Position numbers and translations under genes: made by a program. From positions 5,587,501 through 5,651,500 of the forward strand of contig NZ_HG322950.1 in assembly GCF_000689415.1 (NCBI RefSeq): a DNA stretch of 64,000 nt, written 5' to 3'. Each line of letters opens with the position of its first letter. The stretch's first letter is position 1. Shown here piece by piece: positions 54,933 through 62,874 of this stretch. This DNA comes from Pseudomonas knackmussii B13 (GTDB lineage Bacteria > Pseudomonadota > Gammaproteobacteria > Pseudomonadales > Pseudomonadaceae). The notes below the pieces were generated by a model. The model saw only the letters and a program-made list of their open reading frames with translations, did no database searches and had not been told where the DNA came from.

Positions 54933-55528
54933 TTCTTGGCTCCTTGCGCGGCCACTTTCTTCTCTTGCTCCTGAGCCTTCTCGCTCGGCTGCGTCTGCTG
55001 GACGGTCAGCTGGAAGGTGTTGGCCTGGTCGACAGCGCCCTGGGTCACCGCCTTGACCTCTGTGAGGTTCGGCGCGGTCAGCCACTCGGAAGCGTCCAGG
55101 TTGCGCATCAGGTTGGAAACCCGGTTGTTCGACTCGGCAGCGCCTGCGATGGCGATGCTCTTGCCGCTCATTTTCAGGTCCGTGTAGTACACGCCGTCGG
55201 GCAGCGTACGCACGAGCTGGTCGAAGATGCGCCCGATGATCGGTCGGTTACCCTGCAGGTCCTGGATGATTTTCATCCGCTCAAGCAATTGCTGGCGACG
55301 GGTCTTGAGCTCGCTGATTTCCTTGATACGCGCATCGAGGACACTGATTTCCTTGCGCAGGAAGTCGTTACGCGCAGTCTGGTTCTCGATCGCCGAGCTG
55401 AAGTACTGGTCGCCCAGGAACACCAGGCCGGCGGACACCAGCAGGACACCACCGAGTGCCACCAGGAACCGCTGCTTGCGCTCCTCGCGGAGCTGTTCGC
55501 GCCACGGCAGTAGGTTGATGCGTGCCAT
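54929..55528 (-). CDS. pilN: Type IV pilus assembly protein PilN
   Basis: A 199-residue inner-membrane protein. The N-terminal INLLPWR at residues 4-10 is the peptide that binds the cytoplasmic PilM. One helix (FLVALGGVLLVSAGLVFLGD) is followed by a coiled coil and the periplasmic domain that pairs with PilO. The ATG overlaps the pilM stop by one base (TGATG). Confidence 0.96.
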   Translation of the reverse strand: MARINLLPWREQLREERKQRFLVALGGVLLVSAGLVFLGDQYFSSAIENQTARNDFLRKEISVLDARIKEISELKTRRQQLLERMKIIQDLQGNRPIIGRIFDQLVRTLPDGVYYTDLKMSGKSIAIAGAAESNNRVSNLMRNLDASEWLTAPNLTEVKAVTQGAVDQANTFQLTVQQTQPSEKAQEQEKKVAAQGAKK

Positions 55529-56592
55529 CAGTCGAAACTCCTCATCGCCAGACCGCAGGCAATCATCAGCGCGGGCGCATCACTGGCCAGCGCCCCGGCA
55601 TTCACCTTGTTGCTCAGGGCCATGTCGGCGAAGGGGTTGGCTACCAGGGTGGGCGTGCCGATCTTCTGCTGGATCAGGCGATCCAGATCTGGGATCGAAG
55701 CCGTGCCACCGGCGAGCAGGATGTAATCGACGTCGTTGAACTGACCTGCGGCGAAGAAGAACTGCAGGGAACGGGAGACCTGCTGAACCACCGCATCCTT
55801 GAACGGCTGCAGCACTTCGCTTTCGTAGTCGTCCGGGAGCCCGCCCTGTTTCTTCGCCAGGCCAGCCTCTTCGACCGACAGACCATAGCGACGCTGGATC
55901 TCTTCGGTAAGTTGGCGCCCGCCGAACAGTTGCTCACGGGTATAGATAGTGCGGCCGTGGTGCAGCACGCTCAGGGTCGTCATGGTCGCGCCAATGTCGA
56001 CCACAGCGATCGTCAGCTCATCGGCGTTACCGCCCAACTGGTCACCGAGCAGACCGAAGGCGCGCTCCAGGGCGTAGGCCTCGACATCGACCACCTTGGC
56101 GGTCAGCCCTGCAAGCGCCAGCGCAGCTTCGCGCACCTCGACGTTTTCCTTGCGGCAGGCCGCCAGGAGCACATCGACGCGCTCAGCGTTGCGAGCCGAT
56201 ACCCCCTGGACCTCGAAGTCGATGGCGACTTCCTCCAGGGGGTAGGGGATGTACTGGTCCGCCTCGATCTTGAGCTGGTTTTCCAGCTCGTCCTCGGAGA
56301 GGCCAGCATCCATCTCGATGGATTTGGTGATGACCGCCGATCCGGCGACGGCGACGGCGGCGGTTTTCACGCCGGTGCGCGCCTTGGCGACCACGCGCGA
56401 CAGCGCCTGGCCGACCCCCTCCAGTTCGGCGATGTTCTTTTCTACCACCGCGTTCGGGGGCAGCGGCTCGACCGCGTAAGCCTCGACCTTGAAGCGGCCA
56501 CCGGAGCGGCTCAACTCAAGGAGCTTGACCGAAGTCGAACTGATGTCGATCCCCAGCAGTGTGTTCGCTTTCTTATTGAAGAGCCCTAGCAC
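55528..56592 (-). CDS. pilM: Type IV pilus assembly ATPase PilM (actin-like)
   Basis: A 354-residue cytoplasmic FtsA/actin-like protein that binds ATP and the N-terminal tail of PilN. Phosphate loops are GIDISSTSVKLLEL and VVDIGATMTTLSV; the adenosine site is ILLAGGTASIPDL. The start is GTG at 56592 (MLGLFNKKANTLLG). It begins the pilMNOPQ operon and diverges from ponA over 185 bases, the conserved arrangement in pseudomonads. Confidence 0.96.
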   Translation of the reverse strand: MLGLFNKKANTLLGIDISSTSVKLLELSRSGGRFKVEAYAVEPLPPNAVVEKNIAELEGVGQALSRVVAKARTGVKTAAVAVAGSAVITKSIEMDAGLSEDELENQLKIEADQYIPYPLEEVAIDFEVQGVSARNAERVDVLLAACRKENVEVREAALALAGLTAKVVDVEAYALERAFGLLGDQLGGNADELTIAVVDIGATMTTLSVLHHGRTIYTREQLFGGRQLTEEIQRRYGLSVEEAGLAKKQGGLPDDYESEVLQPFKDAVVQQVSRSLQFFFAAGQFNDVDYILLAGGTASIPDLDRLIQQKIGTPTLVANPFADMALSNKVNAGALASDAPALMIACGLAMRSFD

Positions 56593-56682
56593 GACTGATT
56601 TCCTATCAGCATCCGAGACTTACGGACGATTTATGTTTTTTGACATTAGATACCAGACTTGACACCCGCGCAAATAGCTCGC

Positions 56683-56704
56683 TGGCAAAAAAACTGCTTA
56701 TAAT
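56683..56704 (+). promoter_or_regulatory. Candidate ponA promoter (TATAAT; overlapping sigma-54-like signal)
   Basis: TATAAT at 56699-56704 is a perfect -10 box, but no good -35 lies 16-18 bases upstream. TGGCAAA-AAAAC-TGC at 56683-56697 has the GG/GC 10-base spacing of sigma-54 promoters but departs from TTGC. Which one is used is open. Confidence 0.4.
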
Positions 56705-56777
56705 GTGAACAGCTTTTCCCTTTTCGCCGCGCGTTTCGCTTAACTCTTTCTTTTCCCTGGAAATCCAAGACCTTCCA

Positions 56778-59219
56778 ATGCGCCTGCTGAAGTTTCTGTG
56801 GTGGACTTGCGTCGCCATATTTTGTGGAGTGCTGCTCAGTTTAAGCGGCGCTTATCTCTACCTCAGTCCCAACCTGCCCTCGGTAGACGCCCTGCGTAAC
56901 GTGCAGCTGCAGATCCCGCTGCGCGTTTACAGCAGTGATAACAAATTGATAGCAGAGTTCGGTGAGATGCGCCGGACGCCCATTCGCTTCGCGGACATTC
57001 CCCCAGACTTCATTCACGCCCTGTTGTCCGCCGAGGACGATAATTTCGCCAATCATTATGGCGTGGACGTGAAGAGTCTGATGCGCGCTGCCGCGCAATT
57101 ATTGACGACCGGGCACATCCAGACTGGCGGCAGCACGATCACCATGCAGGTCGCGAAGAACTACTTCCTGACCAACGAGCGCAGCTTCTCGCGCAAGATC
57201 ACCGAAATCCTCCTGGCCTTGCAGATCGAGCGCGAGCTGACCAAGGACGAGATCCTCGAGCTCTACATCAACAAGATCTACCTGGGTAACCGTGCCTACG
57301 GCATCGAGGCCGCCGCTCAGGTCTACTACGGCAAGTCGATCAAGGAGCTGAGCCTGGCGCAGATGGCGATGATCGCCGGCCTGCCCAAGGCGCCTTCGCG
57401 CTACAACCCGCTGGCGAACGTGGCGCGCAGCATGGAGCGGCGCAACTGGATCCTCGAGCGGATGAACAAGCTCGGCTTCATCGACCAGGCCCGCTACCAG
57501 GCCGCCATTGCCGAGCCCGTGGCCGCGTCCTACCACGTGCCGAGCCCCGAGCTGAATGCCCCCTATATCGCCGAGATGGCCCGCGCCGAAATGGTCGGCC
57601 GCTACGGCAGCAACGCCTATACCGAGGGCTACCGCGTCTACACCACCGTGCACAGCGACTTGCAGAGCAACGCCAACGATGCCCTGCGCGACGGTCTCCA
57701 GGAATACGACCAGCGCCACGGCTACCGCGGCCCGGAAGCTCGCCTGCCCGGCAAGTCCATGGACGCCTGGCGCCAGGCAATCGCCCAGCAACGCCCGCTC
57801 GGCGGCCTGGAGCCAGCCATCGTCACCCGCGTTGAAAAAAGCGGCGTCATGGTCCTGCTGCGCGATGGCAAGGACGAGACCATCAGTTGGGACAACATGA
57901 AGTGGGCCCGCCCCTTCCTCAGCAGCAACAGCATGGGCCCGGTACCTCGCCAGCCCAGCGATGTGCTGCAGGCAGGCGACGTGATTCGCGTGCAGCGCCG
58001 CGACGACGGCAGCCTGCGCCTGACCCAGGTGCCCGCCGCGCAAAGCGCCCTCGTTTCGCTGAACCCGCGCAACGGCGCCATCATGGCGCTGGTCGGTGGC
58101 TTCTCCTTCGAGCAGAGCAGCTACAACCGCGCTGCCCAGGCCAAGCGCCAACCCGGCTCCAGCTTCAAGCCGTTCATCTACAGCTGCGCGCTGGACAATG
58201 GCTTCACCGCCGCCAGCCTGGTCAACGATGCGCCCATCGTCTTCGTCGACGAATACCTGGACAAGGTCTGGCGACCGAAGAACGACACCAACACCTTCCT
58301 CGGCCCCATTCCGCTGCGCGAGGCGCTCTACAAGTCGCGCAACATGGTGTCGATCCGCGTGCTGCAATCGCTCGGTGTAGAGCGCGCGCGCAACTACATC
58401 AGCCGCTTCGGCTTCGACGTCCAGGAGCTGCCGCCCAACCTGTCCATGGCACTGGGCACCGCAACCCTGACGCCGCTGGAAATCGCCGGCGCCTGGAGCA
58501 CCTTCGCCAACGGCGGCTACAAGGTCAGCCCCTACATAGTCGACCGCGTCGAGAGCCGTGACGGCCAGGTGCTGTTCCAGGCCAATCCGGCCAGCGTACC
58601 GGTCGACGACACTGCCCAGGTCGCCGGCCAGGGCCAGGCCACCGCGCAGCCGACCGCCGCGCCCGCCGAGGACAACGATCCGGCACACGCCAAGACCACC
58701 TACGAGCCAACTCCGGCCGAACGCATCATCGACGCACGCACCGCCTACATCATGACCAGCATGCTGCAGGACGTAATCAAGCGCGGCACCGGCCGCCGCG
58801 CCCTGGCGCTGAAGCGTGACGACCTGGCAGGCAAGACCGGCACCACCAACGACTCCAAGGACGCCTGGTTCTCAGGCTTCAACGCCGACTACATGACTAC
58901 CGTGTGGGTTGGCTTCGATCAGCCGGAAAGCCTCGGCCGCATGGAGTTCGGCGGCAACGTCGCACTGCCGATCTGGATGCGCTACATGGGCGCCGCACTG
59001 AAGGACAAGCCATCGCATGTGCTGCCCGAACCGCCGGGCCTGGTCAGCCAGCGCATCGATCCGGTCAGCGGCCGCGCCGCGCCGCCGGGAACGCCGGGGG
59101 CCTACTTCGAACTGTTCAAGGCCGAGGACACTCCGCCGCCGATGAACGAGCTGGCTCCCGGCACCTCGCCCGGCTCAGGCATGCCGGCTGACGAAGGCAC
59201 GCCGATGGACCTGTTCTGA
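56778..59219 (+). CDS. ponA: Penicillin-binding protein 1A (class A, bifunctional)
   Basis: An 813-residue inner-membrane peptidoglycan synthase. Order: short cytoplasmic tail, one helix (about 8-30), GT51 glycosyltransferase (catalytic Glu86 in SAEDDNFANHYGVD; GGSTITMQVAKNYFL), an OB-like insert, and the transpeptidase domain with SxxK at Ser461-Lys464 (QPGSSFKPF), SRN and KTGTT starting at Lys686. A low-complexity Ala/Pro/Thr insert lies at about 612-640. ATG at 56778 starts MRLLKFLWWTCVAIFC. A terminator follows directly. Confidence 0.96.
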   Translation: MRLLKFLWWTCVAIFCGVLLSLSGAYLYLSPNLPSVDALRNVQLQIPLRVYSSDNKLIAEFGEMRRTPIRFADIPPDFIHALLSAEDDNFANHYGVDVKSLMRAAAQLLTTGHIQTGGSTITMQVAKNYFLTNERSFSRKITEILLALQIERELTKDEILELYINKIYLGNRAYGIEAAAQVYYGKSIKELSLAQMAMIAGLPKAPSRYNPLANVARSMERRNWILERMNKLGFIDQARYQAAIAEPVAASYHVPSPELNAPYIAEMARAEMVGRYGSNAYTEGYRVYTTVHSDLQSNANDALRDGLQEYDQRHGYRGPEARLPGKSMDAWRQAIAQQRPLGGLEPAIVTRVEKSGVMVLLRDGKDETISWDNMKWARPFLSSNSMGPVPRQPSDVLQAGDVIRVQRRDDGSLRLTQVPAAQSALVSLNPRNGAIMALVGGFSFEQSSYNRAAQAKRQPGSSFKPFIYSCALDNGFTAASLVNDAPIVFVDEYLDKVWRPKNDTNTFLGPIPLREALYKSRNMVSIRVLQSLGVERARNYISRFGFDVQELPPNLSMALGTATLTPLEIAGAWSTFANGGYKVSPYIVDRVESRDGQVLFQANPASVPVDDTAQVAGQGQATAQPTAAPAEDNDPAHAKTTYEPTPAERIIDARTAYIMTSMLQDVIKRGTGRRALALKRDDLAGKTGTTNDSKDAWFSGFNADYMTTVWVGFDQPESLGRMEFGGNVALPIWMRYMGAALKDKPSHVLPEPPGLVSQRIDPVSGRAAPPGTPGAYFELFKAEDTPPPMNELAPGTSPGSGMPADEGTPMDLF

Positions 59220-59226
59220 TCCACGC

Positions 59227-59251
59227 AAAGCCCCTCTCCGGAGGGGCTTTT
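59227..59251 (+). terminator. Terminator after ponA
   Basis: A 10-bp stem AAAGCCCCTC with loop TCCG and closing GAGGGGCTTTT, seven bases after the stop codon. Confidence 0.9.
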
Positions 59252-59410
59252 GCTATGCCCGAGAAAATTTCTCAAGGTTTGATAGCAATCTGCCAAGCCT
59301 TTGATTAACCTCGGGATGCGGCGGAAAGCAGCGCCTGTGCAATCGACCCCATCCGATTCGCCGGGCGCTGCCCGCAGCAACCTTCCGAAGGCGCGCAATG
59401 CGCCGCGCGA

Positions 59411-59908
59411 TCAGCCCAGTTCGCGCCAGGTCAGATAGACGCGCAGGTCGAATTCCAGCTGGTGATAGCTGGGCAGCATGTATTCGCAGAGCTGGTAGAA
59501 CGCCTTGTTGTGATCGCGCTCGCGCAGGTGCGCGAGCTCGTGAACCAGGATCATCTGCAGAAACTCCGGCGCCGCCTCCTTGAACAGCGAGGCCACACGG
59601 ATTTCCTTCTTCGCCTTCAGCTTGCCGCCCTGCACCCGCGAGATCGCAGTGTTCAGCCCGAGCGCGCGCTGCACCACATCCAGCTTGTTGTCGTAGAGGA
59701 CCTTGTCCACCGCCGGCGCGTTGCGCATGTGCTCCTGCTTGAGCTGCATGGCATAGGCGTACAGCGCCTTGTCGCTCTGCACTTCGTGGCGCCCGGGATA
59801 GCGCTTTTCCAGGTATTCGCCCAGGCGCTCTTCGGCGATCAGCTGGCGCACCTGGTCCTGCAGATGTTGCGGGTAAGCCTGGAGATAACGGAGCGGTTGC
59901 ATGGACAT
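59411..59908 (-). CDS. YgjP-like zinc metallopeptidase domain protein
   Basis: A 165-residue protein of the YgjP/WLM-like group. The zinc motif HELAHLRERDHNKAFYQLC has His123, Glu124 and His127, with His133 next. The ending PSYHQLEFDLRVYLTWREL is also typical. Length is shorter than the enteric YgjP/UPF0758-type proteins of about 240 residues, but the catalytic region is complete. Substrate unknown; the protein may be a cytoplasmic peptidase. It is the first gene after the likely synteny junction and is transcribed away from the methyltransferase. Confidence 0.82.
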   Translation of the reverse strand: MSMQPLRYLQAYPQHLQDQVRQLIAEERLGEYLEKRYPGRHEVQSDKALYAYAMQLKQEHMRNAPAVDKVLYDNKLDVVQRALGLNTAISRVQGGKLKAKKEIRVASLFKEAAPEFLQMILVHELAHLRERDHNKAFYQLCEYMLPSYHQLEFDLRVYLTWRELG

Positions 59909-59965
59909 GGCGAGGAAGGCGAAGGGGCGCGCAGTCTAGCCGATCCGCGCGCCGCCAGGCAGCGC

Positions 59966-60736
59966 TCAGCCCAGCGCGACCGACGAGTAGGCCTCGGTGC
60001 GGTAGGGGAAGGCGACCTGCTGCTGCCCACGCAGGGCTGGGTGATTGTCGATAAGGTCATGCAGGCGCTGCTCGACCCGCGCCTTCTGCTCCGCCGGCAA
60101 GGCCGCGATGAAGCTGATGGACAGGGTTCGCGCCACAATCACCTGCTCCGCCGGACCAACGTGCTGGTGGCTGAACTCGCGCAGCTGCAACGGCCCGAAC
60201 GGCGCACCGGCGAAGGCTCGGCGCCATTCGCCGGTATGGAAGCGCGGGGTGCTGCCCTCGTAGGGCGCGACTATGTGGGTCAGTTCGGCGACCCAGTCGA
60301 CGCGCTCGTCGCGCACGTTCCACACCAACCCCAGATGTCCGCCCGGGCGCAGCACGCGATGAATCTCGCGCAGCGCAGCCGCACTGGCGAACCAGTGGAA
60401 TGCCTGCGCGCAGAGCACCGCATCTTGGCTCGCATCGGCCAGCGGCATGCCCTGGGCGGTGCCTTCCAGAACGCGCACGCCGGGCAACTCCTCGGCCAGC
60501 TTGTCGCGCATGGCCGCCACCGGCTCGATGGCGCAGACTTCAGCACCGCTGCGCAACAACAGGCGAGTGAACTTGCCGGTGCCCGCACCGAGATCGACCG
60601 CCTTGCTTCCTGCAGTTATCCCCAGGCGCTCGTGCATCCATTCGAGCAACTCGTCGGGGTAGTCCGGGCGCCCGTGGGCGTAGGTCTGGGCCTCCAGGCC
60701 GAAGCCCTGGCGGGCGCTGGCATGCACGTTTTCCAT
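59966..60736 (-). CDS. SAM-dependent methyltransferase (class I)
   Basis: A 256-residue UbiE/BioC-like methyltransferase. Motif I is VDLGAGTGKFTRLL at about 47-60, with acidic residue in CAIEPVAAM, and AFHWFASAAALREIHRVLRP is typical of the TAM/Methyltransf_11 family. The product begins MENVHASARQGFG at 60736; an upstream in-frame start would add 13 residues without a ribosome binding site. The methyl acceptor is unknown. Confidence 0.82.
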   Translation of the reverse strand: MENVHASARQGFGLEAQTYAHGRPDYPDELLEWMHERLGITAGSKAVDLGAGTGKFTRLLLRSGAEVCAIEPVAAMRDKLAEELPGVRVLEGTAQGMPLADASQDAVLCAQAFHWFASAAALREIHRVLRPGGHLGLVWNVRDERVDWVAELTHIVAPYEGSTPRFHTGEWRRAFAGAPFGPLQLREFSHQHVGPAEQVIVARTLSISFIAALPAEQKARVEQRLHDLIDNHPALRGQQQVAFPYRTEAYSSVALG

Positions 60737-60777
60737 GGAACCACTCTCCGCTGCGGAATCGCCTCGGTATAGCACAG

Positions 60778-61203
60778 TCAGCGCAGGCGGCAGGCCTTGC
60801 CGTCGAGGTAGTCGCGGTAGCAGGCGAGCAGCCTGGCATCACTGATGTGGCAGCGCTTCTGCCGGCATTCGCTCTGGAAGTCGAAGCGCCCACCGTCAGG
60901 ATCGGCCAGCTGGATGCGCAAGGCCGGCCAGCCGTTGCGGGGGGCCTTCTCCGGCGTGGTCAACAGACGCCCTTCGCTTTGCACCAGGGCGCCGCCGGCA
61001 GCGGCGTAGTCGAAGACGAACAGCAGGGTACGCGAGGTCTTCAACGTGCACTCGGTATGGCTGAGGCAGTTCTGTGCGTCGGCAGGCAGGCTGACCGCTG
61101 GCGCCCGCGGCGGCGCGACTTCGGCGGGCGGCGCCTCGCTGGACGGGTGACCGGCGCAACCGGCGAGCAGCAGGACCAGCAGGGGAAACAGCCAGCGCAG
61201 CAT
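60778..61203 (-). CDS. Small secreted lipoprotein
   Basis: A 141-residue lipoprotein with signal peptide MLRWLFPLLVLLLAGC (lipidated Cys16), a Pro/Ala-rich spacer and a cysteine-rich C-terminal part (six cysteines after the signal, including NCLSHTEC and CRQKRCHI). The even cysteine number suggests disulfides in the periplasm. I do not recognise the family; a homologue lies beside fba in P. aeruginosa (PA0556 region). Residue 17 is Ala, so export to the outer membrane is expected. Confidence 0.78.
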   Translation of the reverse strand: MLRWLFPLLVLLLAGCAGHPSSEAPPAEVAPPRAPAVSLPADAQNCLSHTECTLKTSRTLLFVFDYAAAGGALVQSEGRLLTTPEKAPRNGWPALRIQLADPDGGRFDFQSECRQKRCHISDARLLACYRDYLDGKACRLR

Positions 61204-61235
61204 GGGCGACCTCTCTTCTCGGGGCTCGGATATGA

Positions 61236-61261
61236 AAGAGCCCCGCAGGGGCGGGGCTCTT
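61236..61261 (-). terminator. Terminator after fba
   Basis: A perfect 11-bp stem AAGAGCCCCGC with loop AGGG, 16 bases after the fba stop on the minus strand. Confidence 0.85.
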
Positions 61262-61277
61262 CAGGTGCGGGGCCGGA

Positions 61278-62342
61278 TCAGTTGATCTTCGGCTCCAGCT
61301 CACCTTTGGCGTAGCGCTGGAACATGCCTTCCAGGGAGATCGGCTTGATCTTCGAGGCATGGCCGGCGGTGCCGAAGGCTTCGTAGCGGGCGATGCAGAC
61401 ATCGCGCATGGCTTCGATGGTCTTGGCGAAGTATTTGCGCGGGTCGAACTCGCTCGGGTTCTTCGCCAGGAAGCGACGAATGGCGCCGGTGGAGGCCAGG
61501 CGCAGGTCGGTGTCGATGTTCACCTTGCGCACGCCGTACTTGATGCCTTCGACGATTTCCTCGACCGGCACGCCGTAGGTTTCGGGGATCTCGCCGCCGA
61601 ACTCGTTGATGATCGCCAGCCAGTCCTGCGGAACCGAGGAGGAGCCGTGCATCACCAGGTGGGTGCCGGGGATGCGCGCATGGATCGCCTTGATGCGGTC
61701 GATGGCGAGGATGTCGCCGGTCGGCGGCTTGGTGAACTTGTAGGCGCCGTGGCTGGTGCCGATGGCGATGGCCAGGGCGTCGACCTTGGTCTTCTTCACG
61801 AAGTCGGCGGCTTCTTCCGGGTCGGTCAGCAGCTGGCTGTGATCCAGAACGCCTTCGGCGCCGACGCCGTCTTCTTCACCGGCCATGCCGGTTTCCAGCG
61901 AACCCAGGCAGCCCAGCTCGCCTTCCACGGACACGCCGCAGGCGTGGGCGAAAGCCACGGTCTGCTGGGTCACGCGGACGTTGTATTCGTAGTCGGCCGG
62001 AGTCTTGCCGTCTTCCTTCAGCGAGCCGTCCATCATGACCGAGCTGAAGCCCAGCTGGATGGAGCGCTGGCAGACGTCAGGGCTGGTGCCGTGGTCCTGG
62101 TGCATGCACACCGGGATGTGCGGGAATTCTTCGATGGCGGCCAGGATCAGGTGGCGCAGGAAGGGCGCGCCGGCGTATTTGCGGGCACCGGCGGAGGCCT
62201 GCACGATCACCGGGGAGTCGGTCTTGTCGGCCGCTTCCATGATGGCGCGCATCTGCTCGAGGTTGTTGACGTTGAAGGCCGGAACGCCGTAGCCGAACTC
62301 GGCGGCGTGATCCAGCATTTGGCGCATGCTGATGAGTGCCAT
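61278..62342 (-). CDS. fba: Fructose-bisphosphate aldolase, class II
   Basis: A 354-residue zinc aldolase that splits or forms fructose-1,6-bisphosphate. Zinc ligands lie in CMHQDHGTSPDV, in VEGELGCLGSLE, and in VMHGSSSVPQDW, and the phosphate loop in AIAIGTSHGAYKF. The start ATG at 62342 gives MALISMRQMLDHAAEFGYG. It lies downstream of pgk in the order pgk, mliC-like, fba, as in other pseudomonads, serving gluconeogenesis and the lower Entner-Doudoroff/EMP branch. Confidence 0.96.
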   Translation of the reverse strand: MALISMRQMLDHAAEFGYGVPAFNVNNLEQMRAIMEAADKTDSPVIVQASAGARKYAGAPFLRHLILAAIEEFPHIPVCMHQDHGTSPDVCQRSIQLGFSSVMMDGSLKEDGKTPADYEYNVRVTQQTVAFAHACGVSVEGELGCLGSLETGMAGEEDGVGAEGVLDHSQLLTDPEEAADFVKKTKVDALAIAIGTSHGAYKFTKPPTGDILAIDRIKAIHARIPGTHLVMHGSSSVPQDWLAIINEFGGEIPETYGVPVEEIVEGIKYGVRKVNIDTDLRLASTGAIRRFLAKNPSEFDPRKYFAKTIEAMRDVCIARYEAFGTAGHASKIKPISLEGMFQRYAKGELEPKIN

Positions 62343-62433
62343 GTTTTCACTTCTCCCAGAAGTTGGGCTCGATCTGTGGTTCGAAAGCCTGCCCCAGGGG
62401 CAGGCCGTATTCAAGTCTCTTGCGCCGCGCGGC

Positions 62434-62775
62434 CTAGCGGGCGTGGCAATCGCGGCCGATCAGGTCGTTGCTTTCCACCCAGTACACCACTCCGCGGTCG
62501 CCATTGATGCTGAAGCCGACCAGTCCGTCGCTATAGAAAGCGCCGGAACCGCCGGGTTCCTCTTCGAGGTGGTGGACCACGTCGTCCTCGCCCAGGCGCA
62601 GATCGACGACCGCCGAGCGCGACGAGCCCTCGACATAGCGCCAGATCACCTGCGCATTGGTGTCGCAGACCCAGTGGTTCCAGCCGCTGCCCTTCACCGA
62701 ACCGGCGCTTCCGGACGGATGACTGGAGCAGCCGGCCAGCACGGCGAGCAGGGCCAGGGCGTAACAAGGCTTCAT
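62434..62775 (-). CDS. MliC-like lipoprotein (C-type lysozyme inhibitor family)
   Basis: A 113-residue lipoprotein with signal MKPCYALALLAVLAGC (Cys16). The rest fits the MliC domain: WVCDTNAQVIWRYVEG, the central GSGAFYSDGLVGFSINGD and a closing cysteine in LIGRDCHAR, the pair of cysteines that closes the beta barrel. Such proteins protect peptidoglycan against host lysozyme. The key Ser and Lys of MliC are SGA(F/Y)YSDG-like here but the lysine after it is replaced (SINGDRG), so inhibition should be tested. It lies between pgk and fba. Confidence 0.7.
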   Translation of the reverse strand: MKPCYALALLAVLAGCSSHPSGSAGSVKGSGWNHWVCDTNAQVIWRYVEGSSRSAVVDLRLGEDDVVHHLEEEPGGSGAFYSDGLVGFSINGDRGVVYWVESNDLIGRDCHAR

Positions 62776-62874
62776 CGGGCAACTCTCCCTATCGGCGGCA
62801 ACAACGGTGCCCGTCTTGCGGCCGAGCTCTCGCCTGACGCGGCGAACCGTAGCAACGGCCGCCGCGTTCGATCC

